Source: UMGS172 sp045648145 (GTDB lineage Bacteria > Bacillota > Clostridia > Oscillospirales > Acutalibacteraceae). Taken from it: a DNA stretch of 64,000 nt. A model generated the notes under the pieces. The model was not told where the DNA came from and did not search any database. It saw only the letters and a list, made by a program, of their open reading frames with translations. Position 1 is the stretch's first letter. Every line of letters starts with the position of its first letter. Made by a program: the position numbers and the translations under genes. The DNA is taken from contig JAZRNK010000026.1 in assembly GCA_045648145.1 (NCBI GenBank), positions 1 to 64,000 on the forward strand, written 5' to 3'. This document shows, piece after piece, positions 26,608-35,691 of this stretch.

Positions 26608-27837
26608 ATGAATAAAGATAAAATTAAAAAGGTTGTACTCGCTTATTCCGGCGGCCTTGATACTTCAATTATTATTCCTTGGCTTAAGGAAAACTACAAC
26701 AACCCTGAAATCATTGCTGTTTCGGGTAACGTTGGTCAGGCAAGTGAGCTTGAGGGCTTGGAAGAAAAGGCTATTAAAACCGGCGCTTCTAAAATTTACA
26801 TAGAAGACCTTACTAAAGATTTTCTTGATAACTACGTTTTCCCGTGCGTTCAGGCAGGCGCTCTGTACGAGGATTATATGTTAGGTACTGCATTTGCACG
26901 TCCGCCTATCGCTAAAAGAATTGCAGAGATTGCATTAGCCGAAGGCGCTGACGCTATCTGTCACGGTTGCACAGGTAAAGGTAACGACCAGGTCCGTTTC
27001 GAGCTTGCTATCAAGGCTTTCGCGCCTGATATGCCTATTATCGCACCTTGGCGTGAATGGGATATTAAATCTCGTGAGGAAGAAATTGATTACGCAGAGG
27101 CACATAACGTTCCTTTGAAAATCAACCGTGAGACCAATTATTCAAAAGACAAAAACATTTGGCACCTTTCACATGAAGGTCTTGATTTGGAAGACCCCAA
27201 AAATGAGCCGCTTTACAACAAGGAAGGCTTTCTTGAAATGGGCGTTTCACCCGAAATGGCTCCCGATAAGCCTACATACGTTACAATTCATTTTGAACAG
27301 GGTATTCCTACCGCAGTTGACGGTGTTGAAATGGATTCAGTTGAGCTTGTAACTAAGCTTAACGAGCTTGGCGGCGCTAACGGTATCGGTTTGCTTGATA
27401 TCGTTGAAAACCGTCTTGTAGGTATGAAGTGCCGTGGTGTTTATGAAACTCCCGGCGGCGCTATTCTTTACAAAGCACATAATGTTCTCGAAACCATTTG
27501 TCTTGATAAAGAAACTGCTCATTACAAATCACTTGTTGCTCAGAAGTTGGCAGAGCTTGTATATAACGCACAGTGGTTTACTCCTTTAACCGAGGCTATT
27601 CTTTCTTTTGTTAAGACCACACAGAAAACTGTTACAGGTGATGTTATACTCAAGCTTTACAAAGGTAATATGATAAATGCAGGTGTTTCTTCACCGTACT
27701 CGCTGTACGATTCTGAGATTGCAACCTTTGACGAGGATGACGTTTACGATCAAAAGGATTCTGCAGGATTTATCAACCTCTACGGCTTGCCGACCAAGGT
27801 TTATGCCAAAATGAAGGCTAAAAACAATTTAAAATAA
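26608..27837 (+). CDS. argG: Argininosuccinate synthase
   Basis: 409 residues. The N-terminal ATP-pyrophosphatase loop VVLAYSGGLDTSIII, the GCTGKGNDQVRFE segment and the INRETNYSKDKNIWHLSHEG segment are family signatures. It condenses citrulline and aspartate to argininosuccinate with ATP, the second-last step of arginine synthesis. argH follows 74 bases later with an intervening hairpin, so they form an argGH unit. Confidence 0.97.
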   Translation: MNKDKIKKVVLAYSGGLDTSIIIPWLKENYNNPEIIAVSGNVGQASELEGLEEKAIKTGASKIYIEDLTKDFLDNYVFPCVQAGALYEDYMLGTAFARPPIAKRIAEIALAEGADAICHGCTGKGNDQVRFELAIKAFAPDMPIIAPWREWDIKSREEEIDYAEAHNVPLKINRETNYSKDKNIWHLSHEGLDLEDPKNEPLYNKEGFLEMGVSPEMAPDKPTYVTIHFEQGIPTAVDGVEMDSVELVTKLNELGGANGIGLLDIVENRLVGMKCRGVYETPGGAILYKAHNVLETICLDKETAHYKSLVAQKLAELVYNAQWFTPLTEAILSFVKTTQKTVTGDVILKLYKGNMINAGVSSPYSLYDSEIATFDEDDVYDQKDSAGFINLYGLPTKVYAKMKAKNNLK

Positions 27838-27911
27838 TTTATTAAAGAAAAGACGGAAAGCTGCCTTTTTAGGCGGCCTTCCGCCTGATTGTTTAATTGA
27901 AGGTGAAATTT

Positions 27912-29288
27912 ATGGATAAAATGTGGGCAGGAAGATTTTCTAAAGCTCTCGATAAGGAAGCGGACGACTTTAATTCTTCGGTTCATTTTGACAGCAGAAT
28001 GTATAAGCAGGATATTACTGGCTCAATGGCTCACGCTGTTATGTTGGCTGCAAAGGGCATTATTTCCCAGTCTGACAGTAACGTTATTATCGAAACTTTA
28101 GAAACAATTTTGAACGATATTGAAAGCGGAAACCTTGAAATAGATATGAACGCCGAGGATATACATATGTTTGTTGAGTCTGAACTTACCAAGCGTATCG
28201 GCGAAATCGGCAAAAGATTGCATACAGCCCGTAGCCGTAACGATCAGGTTGCTGTTGATATCCGTCTTTATCTGCGTGATGAAATTAATAGTATTATTGA
28301 TTTATTAAAAGAGCTTTTGAAGACCATAACCAAGCAAGCCGTCGAACATAAAACCACCATTATGCCCGGCTACACGCATCTTCAAAGAGCTCAACCCGTA
28401 ACCTTTGCCCACCACATTTTAGCCTACGGTATGATGTTTACAAGAGATATTGAGCGATTAAAAAACACCGCCAAATTAATGAACGTTTCACCTTTAGGCT
28501 CCTGCGCTTTAGCCGGAACTACCTATGATACCGACCGCTATATGACAGCCGAAAAGCTAATGTTTGACGGCATAACTCTTAACAGTATTGACGGCGTTTC
28601 CGACCGTGATTTTTGTGTTGAATTATTAAGTGATATATCAATTGTAATGATGCATCTGTCTCGTTTTTCCGAGGAAATAATTATGTGGTCATCTTGGGAG
28701 TTTAAATTCATTGAACTTGACGACAGCTACACAACAGGCTCAAGCATTATGCCGCAAAAGAAAAATCCCGATATGGCTGAATTAGTAAGAGGTAAAACGG
28801 GTAGGGTATATGGTGATTTATTTACCATGCTGACCGTTTTAAAGGGTATTCCGCTCGCATATAACAAGGATATGCAGGAAGATAAAGAGGCTATATTTGA
28901 TGCAATAGACACCGTTAAAAAGTGCTTAAATGTCTTCACACCTATGATAAGCACAATGACCGTATTAAAAGATAATATGTATAAGGCCGCTCAAAAAGGC
29001 TTTATTAATGCTACCGACCTTGCTGATTACCTTGTTAAAAAGGGTATACCTTTCAGAACTGCATACAAGGAAGTTGGTCAGATTGTAGCACACTGCATCG
29101 CCAACGACTGTGTTTTAGATACTTTACCCATCGAAAAATATAAAGAGTTTGATGATAATTTCGAAGCAGACCTCTTTAATGAAATTTCACTTGAAACCTG
29201 CGTTAGCAAACGTATTTCTGCAGGCGGTACTTCGTTAGACTCGATAAACAAGCAAATAGATTATATTGATAACTTTTTAAAATTGTAA
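27912..29288 (+). CDS. argH: Argininosuccinate lyase
   Basis: 458 residues from ATG 27912, with GAAGGTG upstream. The aspartase/fumarase signature GSSIMPQKKNPD near 280 carries the catalytic Ser loop; the N-terminal MWAGRFSKALDKEADDFN and HTARSRNDQVAVD segments are typical of ArgH. It splits argininosuccinate into arginine and fumarate; the fumarate can enter the fumarase encoded elsewhere in the window. Confidence 0.97.
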   Translation: MDKMWAGRFSKALDKEADDFNSSVHFDSRMYKQDITGSMAHAVMLAAKGIISQSDSNVIIETLETILNDIESGNLEIDMNAEDIHMFVESELTKRIGEIGKRLHTARSRNDQVAVDIRLYLRDEINSIIDLLKELLKTITKQAVEHKTTIMPGYTHLQRAQPVTFAHHILAYGMMFTRDIERLKNTAKLMNVSPLGSCALAGTTYDTDRYMTAEKLMFDGITLNSIDGVSDRDFCVELLSDISIVMMHLSRFSEEIIMWSSWEFKFIELDDSYTTGSSIMPQKKNPDMAELVRGKTGRVYGDLFTMLTVLKGIPLAYNKDMQEDKEAIFDAIDTVKKCLNVFTPMISTMTVLKDNMYKAAQKGFINATDLADYLVKKGIPFRTAYKEVGQIVAHCIANDCVLDTLPIEKYKEFDDNFEADLFNEISLETCVSKRISAGGTSLDSINKQIDYIDNFLKL

Positions 29289-29322
29289 ATTTGTTTATTA
29301 TTTTGTCGTAGGAGGTGTTTTT

Positions 29323-30111
29323 GTGGATAAGCGGAGCACACGTTCGGCTTTTTATGAAAAAGAGGCTGACGCTAATAATTACCTGTATTTAAGAAAGCTC
29401 ACTTCGGATAAGTATGTCGGTAGATTGCCTCATTATCACGATAGCGTAGAGCTTGTTTTAACCATTAAAGGTCAATGCGTTGTGTTTATAAACGGTAACA
29501 AATACATTTTAAACGAGGGCGAGCTTGCTTTTATTGACCGTTTTGACGTTCATTATTATGAATATATTCAAGACAGTGAATATTACGTTATGCTTATCAA
29601 CAAAAAACTTTTGAACGATTTTAACGGCTTCGACAAACAAAAATTACCCGTTTTTCTGCAAAAATGCGACAAATTTGATGAGTTTAAGCAATTATTCGAC
29701 AGCGTTTATAATCTTTGGCATGAAGCAAACTATGTTTTCAGAAGCGGTTTTGTCAATATAGTTTTGGGAATGTTATCCGACCAATATACACTTGTTGAGC
29801 GTGAGCTTAAAGGTGATGTAAAAGCTTTGGTTCACGCACTTATGTATTTAGACGAAAATTATTCTCAAAACATCACTCTTGAGTTTTTAAGCAATAAATT
29901 CGGTTACTCTAAAAACTATTTTTCAAGCCTTTTCAACAAATTCACAGGCATGAGTCTTCGTGAATATTTAAACAGACGACGTATTTATGAGTTTGAAAAC
30001 CTTAAAAAACAAAATCCGTCGGAGCCTACATATTTAATTGCTCAAAAATGTGGTTTTGAAAGTATTAAAACTTTTTACAGAGCTTATAATTGCTACTGTC
30101 AAACTAAATAA
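29323..30111 (+). CDS. AraC-family transcriptional regulator
   Basis: 262 residues, GTG start with AGGAGGTG. The N-terminal cupin part (HYHDSVELVLTIKGQ, about 35-100) is a ligand sensor, and the C-terminal pair of helix-turn-helix motifs (ENYSQNITLEFLSNKFGYSKNYFSSLFNKFTG and YLIAQKCGFESIKTFYRAYN) binds DNA. The likely target is the adjacent oxidoreductase gene, since sugar-responsive AraC proteins often sit beside their targets. Confidence 0.85.
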   Translation: MDKRSTRSAFYEKEADANNYLYLRKLTSDKYVGRLPHYHDSVELVLTIKGQCVVFINGNKYILNEGELAFIDRFDVHYYEYIQDSEYYVMLINKKLLNDFNGFDKQKLPVFLQKCDKFDEFKQLFDSVYNLWHEANYVFRSGFVNIVLGMLSDQYTLVERELKGDVKALVHALMYLDENYSQNITLEFLSNKFGYSKNYFSSLFNKFTGMSLREYLNRRRIYEFENLKKQNPSEPTYLIAQKCGFESIKTFYRAYNCYCQTK

Positions 30112-30210
30112 ATCGTAATTTTTGACACAAATTCATTAAAAAACGCCATTGTAACCAACAAATTAACCGTTATAATTAAGACATACTCTAAGTATTTGAG
30201 GTGTTTAATT

Positions 30211-31485
30211 ATGGAAAAAATCAAGGTTATTCTTATTGGCGCAGGTAACAGAGGTTTGACCTATACAACCTATATGAAGGGCGAAAAATTTCAAGTTGTT
30301 GCAGTAGCAGAGCCTAACGACATTAGAAGAAACAGAATAAAGGATACTCATGGTTTATCTGAGGATATGTGCTTTACTTCATGGGAAGATTTACTTAGTA
30401 AACCTAAATTTGCAGACGTTGTAGTTATTGCTACCGGTGACAGACAACATTATGAGCCGGCTATGAAGGCTATTGAAAAGGGATACAACCTTCTTTTAGA
30501 AAAACCCATTGCACCTACATACCAAGAATGCGTTGATATTGCTAATTTTGCCAAGGAAAAAGGCGTTAAAATTTTAGTCTGTCACGTTTTACGTTATACT
30601 AAATTTTTCAGAAAAATCAAAGATATGATTAACAACAATGATTTGGGTGATATCATTTCAATTCATCACAATGAAGCTGTTGGTCATATTCACCACAGCC
30701 ACAGCTACGTAAGAGGTAACTGGGGTAATACTGAAAAGAGTGCGCCTATGCTTTTGGCAAAGTCCTGCCACGATATTGATATTATTCAGTGGCTTATGGA
30801 TTCTAAATGTAAGAAAGTACAATCCTTTGGCTCGCTTACGTATTTCAAAAGAGAAAACGCTCCAGAAGGTTCGCCTGAACGTTGTATTGACGGGTGTCCT
30901 TATAGTGAAAGCTGTGTTTACGATGCAACAAAGATTTATTGCACCAAAAACAAAGGCTGGTACAAGTGGCACGCATTACAAAAGCATAATGCTACTGACG
31001 AGGATTATGCCGAGTTAATGAGAACAACTCAGTACGGTAAGTGTGTTTTCAAGTGCAACAATGACGTTGTTGACCATCAGGTAGTTAATATGGAATTTGA
31101 AAACGGTGGTGTTGCCTCGTTTAATATGTCTTCCTTTAACGAGGGTGGCAGATTTATCAGAGTTATGGGTACCGCCGGTGAAATTTACGGTAATATGCAC
31201 ACTAACACTCTTGATTACTACAATTTCAAGACGGGGGAGCATACTATCATTAACCCCAACGAACAAGATCTTGATGATTCTATTGTAAGTGGTCACGGAG
31301 GCGGCGACGAAGGTATTGTTCGAATTTTACATAAATATCTCACCGAAGATTACAATGGTGATATGTTGAGTGAAATCGGTATTTCTACCGAAAATCATTT
31401 AATTGTTTTTGCTGCCGAAAAATCAAGAGCAGAAAGCACTGTTGTCTGCCTTGATGAATTTAAAAAAGAAATTGGTCTTAAATAA
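30211..31485 (+). CDS. Gfo/Idh/MocA-family oxidoreductase
   Basis: 424 residues from ATG 30211 (TTGAGGTG upstream). The Rossmann NAD-binding loop LIGAGNRGLTY lies near residue 7, the EKPIAP motif with catalytic Lys near 98, and a substrate-domain His pair follows near 180. Between them is a cysteine-rich insertion (CIDGCPYSESC) of the kind seen in some sugar dehydrogenases of gut bacteria. It would oxidise or epimerise a sugar or inositol derivative. It follows the AraC regulator by 99 bases. Confidence 0.85.
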   Translation: MEKIKVILIGAGNRGLTYTTYMKGEKFQVVAVAEPNDIRRNRIKDTHGLSEDMCFTSWEDLLSKPKFADVVVIATGDRQHYEPAMKAIEKGYNLLLEKPIAPTYQECVDIANFAKEKGVKILVCHVLRYTKFFRKIKDMINNNDLGDIISIHHNEAVGHIHHSHSYVRGNWGNTEKSAPMLLAKSCHDIDIIQWLMDSKCKKVQSFGSLTYFKRENAPEGSPERCIDGCPYSESCVYDATKIYCTKNKGWYKWHALQKHNATDEDYAELMRTTQYGKCVFKCNNDVVDHQVVNMEFENGGVASFNMSSFNEGGRFIRVMGTAGEIYGNMHTNTLDYYNFKTGEHTIINPNEQDLDDSIVSGHGGGDEGIVRILHKYLTEDYNGDMLSEIGISTENHLIVFAAEKSRAESTVVCLDEFKKEIGLK

Positions 31486-31489
31486 GTTA

Positions 31490-31519
31490 AAAAAGCAGGA
31501 TTTTTTCCTGCTTTTTTTA
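31490..31519 (+). terminator. Intrinsic terminator after the oxidoreductase gene
   Basis: AAAAAGCAGGA-TTTTT-TCCTGCTTTTTTT, an 8-10 bp stem with a long T-run. Confidence 0.85.
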
Positions 31520-31575
31520 TTGCCAATTATTGCATATTGGTTTATAATGTTTAAAGAAAATAAGAGGTGATAATT

Positions 31576-32184
31576 ATGAAATTCGACGTGTTTTCCAACA
31601 AGACAAACGCTATAATTGTATGGATATTTTTAATGGCCATACCTTCTTTAATTTTGATACCTTCAAATTTTGAAGCAATACGTAACTGTAGCTTGCCTTT
31701 ACTTTCTGATTATGAAGGTTTTTCCGGTTTTTTGTTGTGGGCTTCGAATACATTTAGCAAAATTTCAAACTATCTTTTACTGATTGTATTTGCTGTTATC
31801 ACTTTTCTTAAACCTTGGCTATCGAAATACAGAAAAACCTCTAACGTATTTGATATTGTATCAATAATAATTATTGTGTTAAGCATTGTTTCAAGCGTTA
31901 TTATACTTTGTATTAACGGTGATTTCACTACCAACGGCGTTTATGTATCGCTTGAAATGATTATGTATATTTTATTGCTTATTTTATTTATCGGCAAAAG
32001 CTTCAGTCGAAAAGTTAAGTGGACTTTAGTAATTATTTCAACAGTTTGTTTCTTCTGTTCACTTGCAACCTTAAACGTTGATTTTTCTTTTTCATATGCA
32101 TTCTTTTCGTCATTAATTAACAATATTTATGCCATTTTTGTAAAGCTTTGCGTTTTCTTCTTTGCTATTGTACCTAAAAAATGA
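31576..32184 (+). CDS. Integral membrane protein of unknown function
   Basis: 202 residues from ATG 31576 (AGAGGTG). Six hydrophobic segments are visible: about 12-30, 60-80, 95-115, 128-143, 152-168 and 178-198. There are no recognised motifs or conserved charged residues within helices. It lies between the Gfo/Idh gene and a sodium symporter, both separated by terminators, so it seems to be transcribed alone. No function is assigned. Confidence 0.6.
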   Translation: MKFDVFSNKTNAIIVWIFLMAIPSLILIPSNFEAIRNCSLPLLSDYEGFSGFLLWASNTFSKISNYLLLIVFAVITFLKPWLSKYRKTSNVFDIVSIIIIVLSIVSSVIILCINGDFTTNGVYVSLEMIMYILLLILFIGKSFSRKVKWTLVIISTVCFFCSLATLNVDFSFSYAFFSSLINNIYAIFVKLCVFFFAIVPKK

Positions 32185-32238
32185 TATTGTCTAAAACGAC
32201 TGCGGTGAATTACTAAAAATTTTAAATAATAAAAAATT

Positions 32239-32265
32239 AACCAACCAATTAAACGGTTGGTTTTT
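32239..32265 (+). terminator. Intrinsic terminator after the membrane-protein gene
   Basis: AACCAACC-AATTAAAC-GGTTGGTT followed by TTTATTTT. Confidence 0.75.
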
Positions 32266-32281
32266 ATTTTACTAAAAAGAC

Positions 32282-32310
32282 TTGACAAAATTGATTTAAA
32301 GTGTTAAAGT
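32282..32310 (+). promoter_or_regulatory. SigA-type promoter for the symporter gene, next to a short tandem repeat
   Basis: TTGACA at 32282-32287 and TAAAGT at 32305-32310 with a 17-base spacer. The -10 lies in the tandem repeat GTGTTAAA GTGTTAAA GTA, which may be a regulator site. Confidence 0.55.
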
Positions 32311-32340
32311 GTTAAAGTAAAATATGGAAGGGTGATATTT

Positions 32341-33921
32341 ATGAATTTAGTAACACTTGCTGCTAACACTTCAGCCGTTTGGTTTTCTATACCGATGCTT
32401 GTGTGTTTCTTTGCACTTATGATTGGTGTCGGTCTTTATTGCCGCAAGCATTCAAAAAGTGTTGACAGCTTTGTTTTAGGCGGCAGGGCAGTAGGTCCTT
32501 GGTTGACCGCGTTTGCTTTCGGCACTTCTTACTTTTCTGCAGTTATTTTCGTTGGTTATGCAGGACAGTTTGGTTGGAACTTCGGTCTTTCTTCAACCTG
32601 GATTGGTCTTGGTAATGCATTTATAGGATCGTTATTAGCATGGATTGTTTTAGGTAAGAGAACTCGAGTCATGACTCAGCATTTAGGCTCAAAGACAATG
32701 CCTGATTTCTTTGAAAAAAGATATGATTCAAAAACCTTAAAAATAATTGCTTCTATTATTGTTTTCGTCTTCCTTATTCCTTACACCGCTTCGCTCTACA
32801 ACGGTTTATCTTCATTATTTAATAATGTTTTTGATATTCCTTACTGGGCGGTAGTTTTAATGATGGCAGTTTTAACCGGTATTTACGTTATTTTTGGCGG
32901 TTATATGGCAACTGCTGTTAACGATTTCATTCAAGGCATTATAATGCTTGTTGGTATCATTGCCGTTGTTATTGCCGTTTTAAACCAAAACGGCGGTTTA
33001 CTTAATGCTGTAGAAGCTTTAAAGAATAGCGAACACGCAGGTCCCGAGTTCACTTCAACCTTTGGACCTAATCCCATTTTCTTGTTTTTTGTCGTTATGC
33101 TGACCTCACTTGGTACTTGGGGACTTCCTCAGATGGTTGGAAAATTCTATTCTATTAAGGATGAAGCATCAGTTAAGAAGGGAACCATTATTTCCACAAT
33201 TTTTGCCGTTATTGTTGCTGGCGGTTGTTACTTCCTTGGAGGATTTGGTAAGCTCTACTACAACGAGATGCTAAGCGGTGGTTACATAAAGTCAAACGGT
33301 GCAGTTTTGTTTGATAAGGTTGTTCCTACAATGCTGGCAAATCTTGCTCCTGTTATCGTTGCTTTAATTATTGTTTTGGTTCTTGCAGCTTCAATGTCGA
33401 CTCTTTCATCGCTTGTTTTAACCTCATCTTCAACACTAACTTTGGACGTTATCAAGCCAGCTCTTTCAAAACGTAAAGAAGTTGACGATAAGAAAAGCGT
33501 ATTTATTATGCGTGCATTCATCGTTTTCTTCATTGCTGTATCAGCAGTTATTGCCATATTAAAAGACTCTATCTGGCAAAACTCCGTATTTATTGCGCAG
33601 ATGATGGGCGTTTCATGGGGAGCACTTGCAGGCGCATTCTTAGCACCGTTTATATACGGCCTATACTCCAAAAAGACAACAAAAGCCTCGGTTGTTGCTT
33701 GCTTTATTTACGGCACCGGCTTAGAAATCATTCAGTTGTGTATCAGCGTAGGTTGGATAACTATTGACGGCGGTGTCTTAGGTTTTGTATTCAAGAATTC
33801 GCTTTACTCGGGCGTTTTTGCAATGATTGGCGGTTTAATTTTAATACCAATAGTAAACTTGTTTACACAAAAGACCTTGCCAAAGAACATTGATGAAAAA
33901 TTCAGTTGTTTTAATAAATAA
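32341..33921 (+). CDS. Sodium:solute symporter family transporter
   Basis: 526 residues from ATG 32341 (GGAAGGGTG). About thirteen helices in the SSS layout, with the Na+-site helix GGRAVGPWLTAFAFGTSYFSAVIFVGYAG near residue 37 and the later SMSTLSSLVLTSSSTLT segment near 350 typical of the family. It would import a sugar, sialic acid, amino acid or vitamin with Na+. Proximity to the AraC and Gfo/Idh genes hints at a sugar substrate. It ends at a strong terminator. Confidence 0.88.
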   Translation: MNLVTLAANTSAVWFSIPMLVCFFALMIGVGLYCRKHSKSVDSFVLGGRAVGPWLTAFAFGTSYFSAVIFVGYAGQFGWNFGLSSTWIGLGNAFIGSLLAWIVLGKRTRVMTQHLGSKTMPDFFEKRYDSKTLKIIASIIVFVFLIPYTASLYNGLSSLFNNVFDIPYWAVVLMMAVLTGIYVIFGGYMATAVNDFIQGIIMLVGIIAVVIAVLNQNGGLLNAVEALKNSEHAGPEFTSTFGPNPIFLFFVVMLTSLGTWGLPQMVGKFYSIKDEASVKKGTIISTIFAVIVAGGCYFLGGFGKLYYNEMLSGGYIKSNGAVLFDKVVPTMLANLAPVIVALIIVLVLAASMSTLSSLVLTSSSTLTLDVIKPALSKRKEVDDKKSVFIMRAFIVFFIAVSAVIAILKDSIWQNSVFIAQMMGVSWGALAGAFLAPFIYGLYSKKTTKASVVACFIYGTGLEIIQLCISVGWITIDGGVLGFVFKNSLYSGVFAMIGGLILIPIVNLFTQKTLPKNIDEKFSCFNK

Positions 33922-33922
33922 T

Positions 33923-33959
33923 AAAAAAAGGTAGAACGAGACACGTTCTACCTTTTTTT
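33923..33959 (+). terminator. Intrinsic terminator after the symporter gene
   Basis: GGTAGAACG-AGACA-CGTTCTACC flanked by A-run and T-run, a perfect 9-bp stem, possibly bidirectional. Confidence 0.85.
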
Positions 33960-34241
33960 ATTTTAAAAACGAATTAACAAAGGTTATTACTGACATAATG
34001 TTATTTGCACAAAGCTGTTTAAATGCTCTGTATACGCTTGAACTATCACAAGCAATCAAGCACGACAAACCACATAAAGACGCTGTATCCTCAAATTTTG
34101 AAGGATTTATGCCATAAAACAAAAGACGATAGATATAAAATTTTAAGTAAAATCAATACTTTACAAATAAGTTTACAGAAGTTCATAGCAAACATAACAT
34201 ACAAAATCGAAAAAGTAAAAGTAAATTGCGAAGTCTATGTT
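33960..34241. other. AT-rich intergenic stretch without a convincing gene
   Basis: Two short open frames exist, a 39-codon one from about 33997 to 34116 and another from 34023. Neither has a good ribosome site or a recognised product, and the second runs into the convergent GIY-YIG gene. The segment may be the remnant of a decayed gene at the edge of an acquired DNA block. Confidence 0.4.
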
Positions 34242-35333
34242 TCAAAATGGTTTCTGTGGAAATATAAGGAAATATTCACTTTGTTCAATAATTTGTTTTT
34301 TTATTTGTAAAAAATTTTCAAAAGCATTTCTTGCAGGTGAAGAGATAAGATCTATTTTATTTTTGTTTTTTAAATAAAGTTCTTTGATTGAATTTCCACA
34401 ATACTTACATCTATTATCTCGATTAAAATAATATTCAAGATAATGTAAAGTACTATTATTATCCATTACAATAGGTATGTGATAAGGATTTATGAACATA
34501 GATAATACTTCCATCTCTCTAATTTTACTATTAAATTTATACTCGCAAAAAACACTATGCAAAAGTGCAGCAAAACTATTTTCCATTTTTTTATAGACAT
34601 TTTCAAATATTTTTTGATAATTATCAAAAGAAGTCAGAAGTGCATTTAGTAGTTCATTTTTCGAGAGCCAAAAATGATTTGATAATAAAAGGGATACTTT
34701 TTCTTTAAGTTCATCATTCCCATAATGAGAAAATGAGTGTAAGTAGTTAAATGTTGAATAACCATACTCTAAATAATTTAAGAAATTACAAAGATCACTT
34801 TTTAAAATCGATTTTTTTAATTGTGGATTATCACGATATTGCCACTGTTCTGTTATTGTAGCAATCTGATTAAAACCAAAAAATGCCGGAAGAAAAGTAG
34901 ATAAATAATACCATTCTTTTTCAGCAAGAACTTTCAAATCACAGGTCTCTATCACAACCATTTTCACATCATCAATTGTGCAGTTGTGATCAATTAGATA
35001 TTTAAAAATTTTACATGGGCGATATTTTCCTTCAAAAGCTTTTTTATTGGTTACAGCACTTAAAAGAAGTTTGTTTTGATATTCAACACAACTATGCTGC
35101 ATTAAACCTTTGATATCTTTCAAATGCATTTGAAAACGTTTTTGAAAATCATTTGTTTTTCCAATATAAAAAGGAATTACTTTTTTATCACTAAAATCAT
35201 CTACATATAATAAGTAAATTCCAGATTTATGAATTGAGGTATCTGATTTAATTCTTTGAGAAGAATTTGCAATCAAATTCAAAACGGATTGTTTTAGTTC
35301 GTTAAATTCCCATTTTTTCAGTGGAGTGCACAT
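34242..35333 (-). CDS. GIY-YIG domain protein
   Basis: 363 residues, ATG with AAAGGAG upstream. The N-terminal domain SGIYLLYVDDF...FYIGKTNDFQKRFQMHLKDI (about 37-80) has both GIY and YIG motifs with the catalytic Arg, as in UvrC and homing or standalone nucleases. Later there is a CKYCGNS half-ribbon near 318. The middle part is unrecognised. It is AT-rich, sits alone on the minus strand and has a rare architecture, which suggests horizontal transfer. A defence, selfish or regulatory nuclease are all possible. Confidence 0.75.
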   Translation of the reverse strand: MCTPLKKWEFNELKQSVLNLIANSSQRIKSDTSIHKSGIYLLYVDDFSDKKVIPFYIGKTNDFQKRFQMHLKDIKGLMQHSCVEYQNKLLLSAVTNKKAFEGKYRPCKIFKYLIDHNCTIDDVKMVVIETCDLKVLAEKEWYYLSTFLPAFFGFNQIATITEQWQYRDNPQLKKSILKSDLCNFLNYLEYGYSTFNYLHSFSHYGNDELKEKVSLLLSNHFWLSKNELLNALLTSFDNYQKIFENVYKKMENSFAALLHSVFCEYKFNSKIREMEVLSMFINPYHIPIVMDNNSTLHYLEYYFNRDNRCKYCGNSIKELYLKNKNKIDLISSPARNAFENFLQIKKQIIEQSEYFLIFPQKPF

Positions 35334-35413
35334 TTGTGATTACTCCTTTCTTTATATATAAACTTATATGAATATATCACATAACAAAAAAACTTTCAAT
35401 ATGTAGACCATCT

Positions 35414-35453
35414 AAAAAAACAAACTCCCAAGCTATATAGCTTTAGGAGTTTG
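35414..35453 (-). terminator. Terminator of tRNA-Leu
   Basis: On the minus strand CAAACTCC ... GGAGTTTG encloses an inner AGCTATATAGCT palindrome and is followed by TTTTTTT, right behind the tRNA 3' end. Confidence 0.8.
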
Positions 35454-35454
35454 T

Positions 35455-35541
35455 TGGTGCCGGAAGCGGGGGTCGAACCCGCACGGTATCGCTACCACTG
35501 GATTTTGAGTCCAGCACGTCTGCCAATTCCATCATTCCGGC
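35455..35541 (-). tRNA. tRNA-Leu (anticodon CAA)
   Basis: On the minus strand it starts GCCGGAATGATGGAATTGG and ends CCCGCTTCCGGCACCA. The acceptor stem pairs perfectly, CTGGA/TCCAG encloses the loop CTCAAAA with anticodon CAA (reads UUG), a long variable arm is present as in class II tRNAs, GGTTCGACCCC is the T-arm, and CCA is encoded. Confidence 0.95.
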
Positions 35542-35691
35542 GACTTATGTATTATAATACATCTAAAACACAAATTCAAGTCTTTTTTTACATATTATTT
35601 TATAATTTAAATTATAAGTATAAATACATACTTTACTTTTTAAAATATAAGTGTTAGAATATAAAAAAATTAATTACTAAGGGGGATTATA

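Noticed and set aside
27853..27882. Hairpin between argG and argH as a terminator
   Set aside because: The GGAA..GCC/GGC..TTCC stem has mismatches and is not followed by a T-run; it may stabilise mRNA but is not a convincing terminator.
34023..34310. 95-codon plus-strand frame after the symporter
   Set aside because: No ribosome site, odd composition, and it overlaps the end of the GIY-YIG gene on the other strand.
35451..35657. Plus-strand frame starting MLVPEAGVEPARYRY
   Set aside because: It is the antisense of tRNA-Leu, a well-known false gene.
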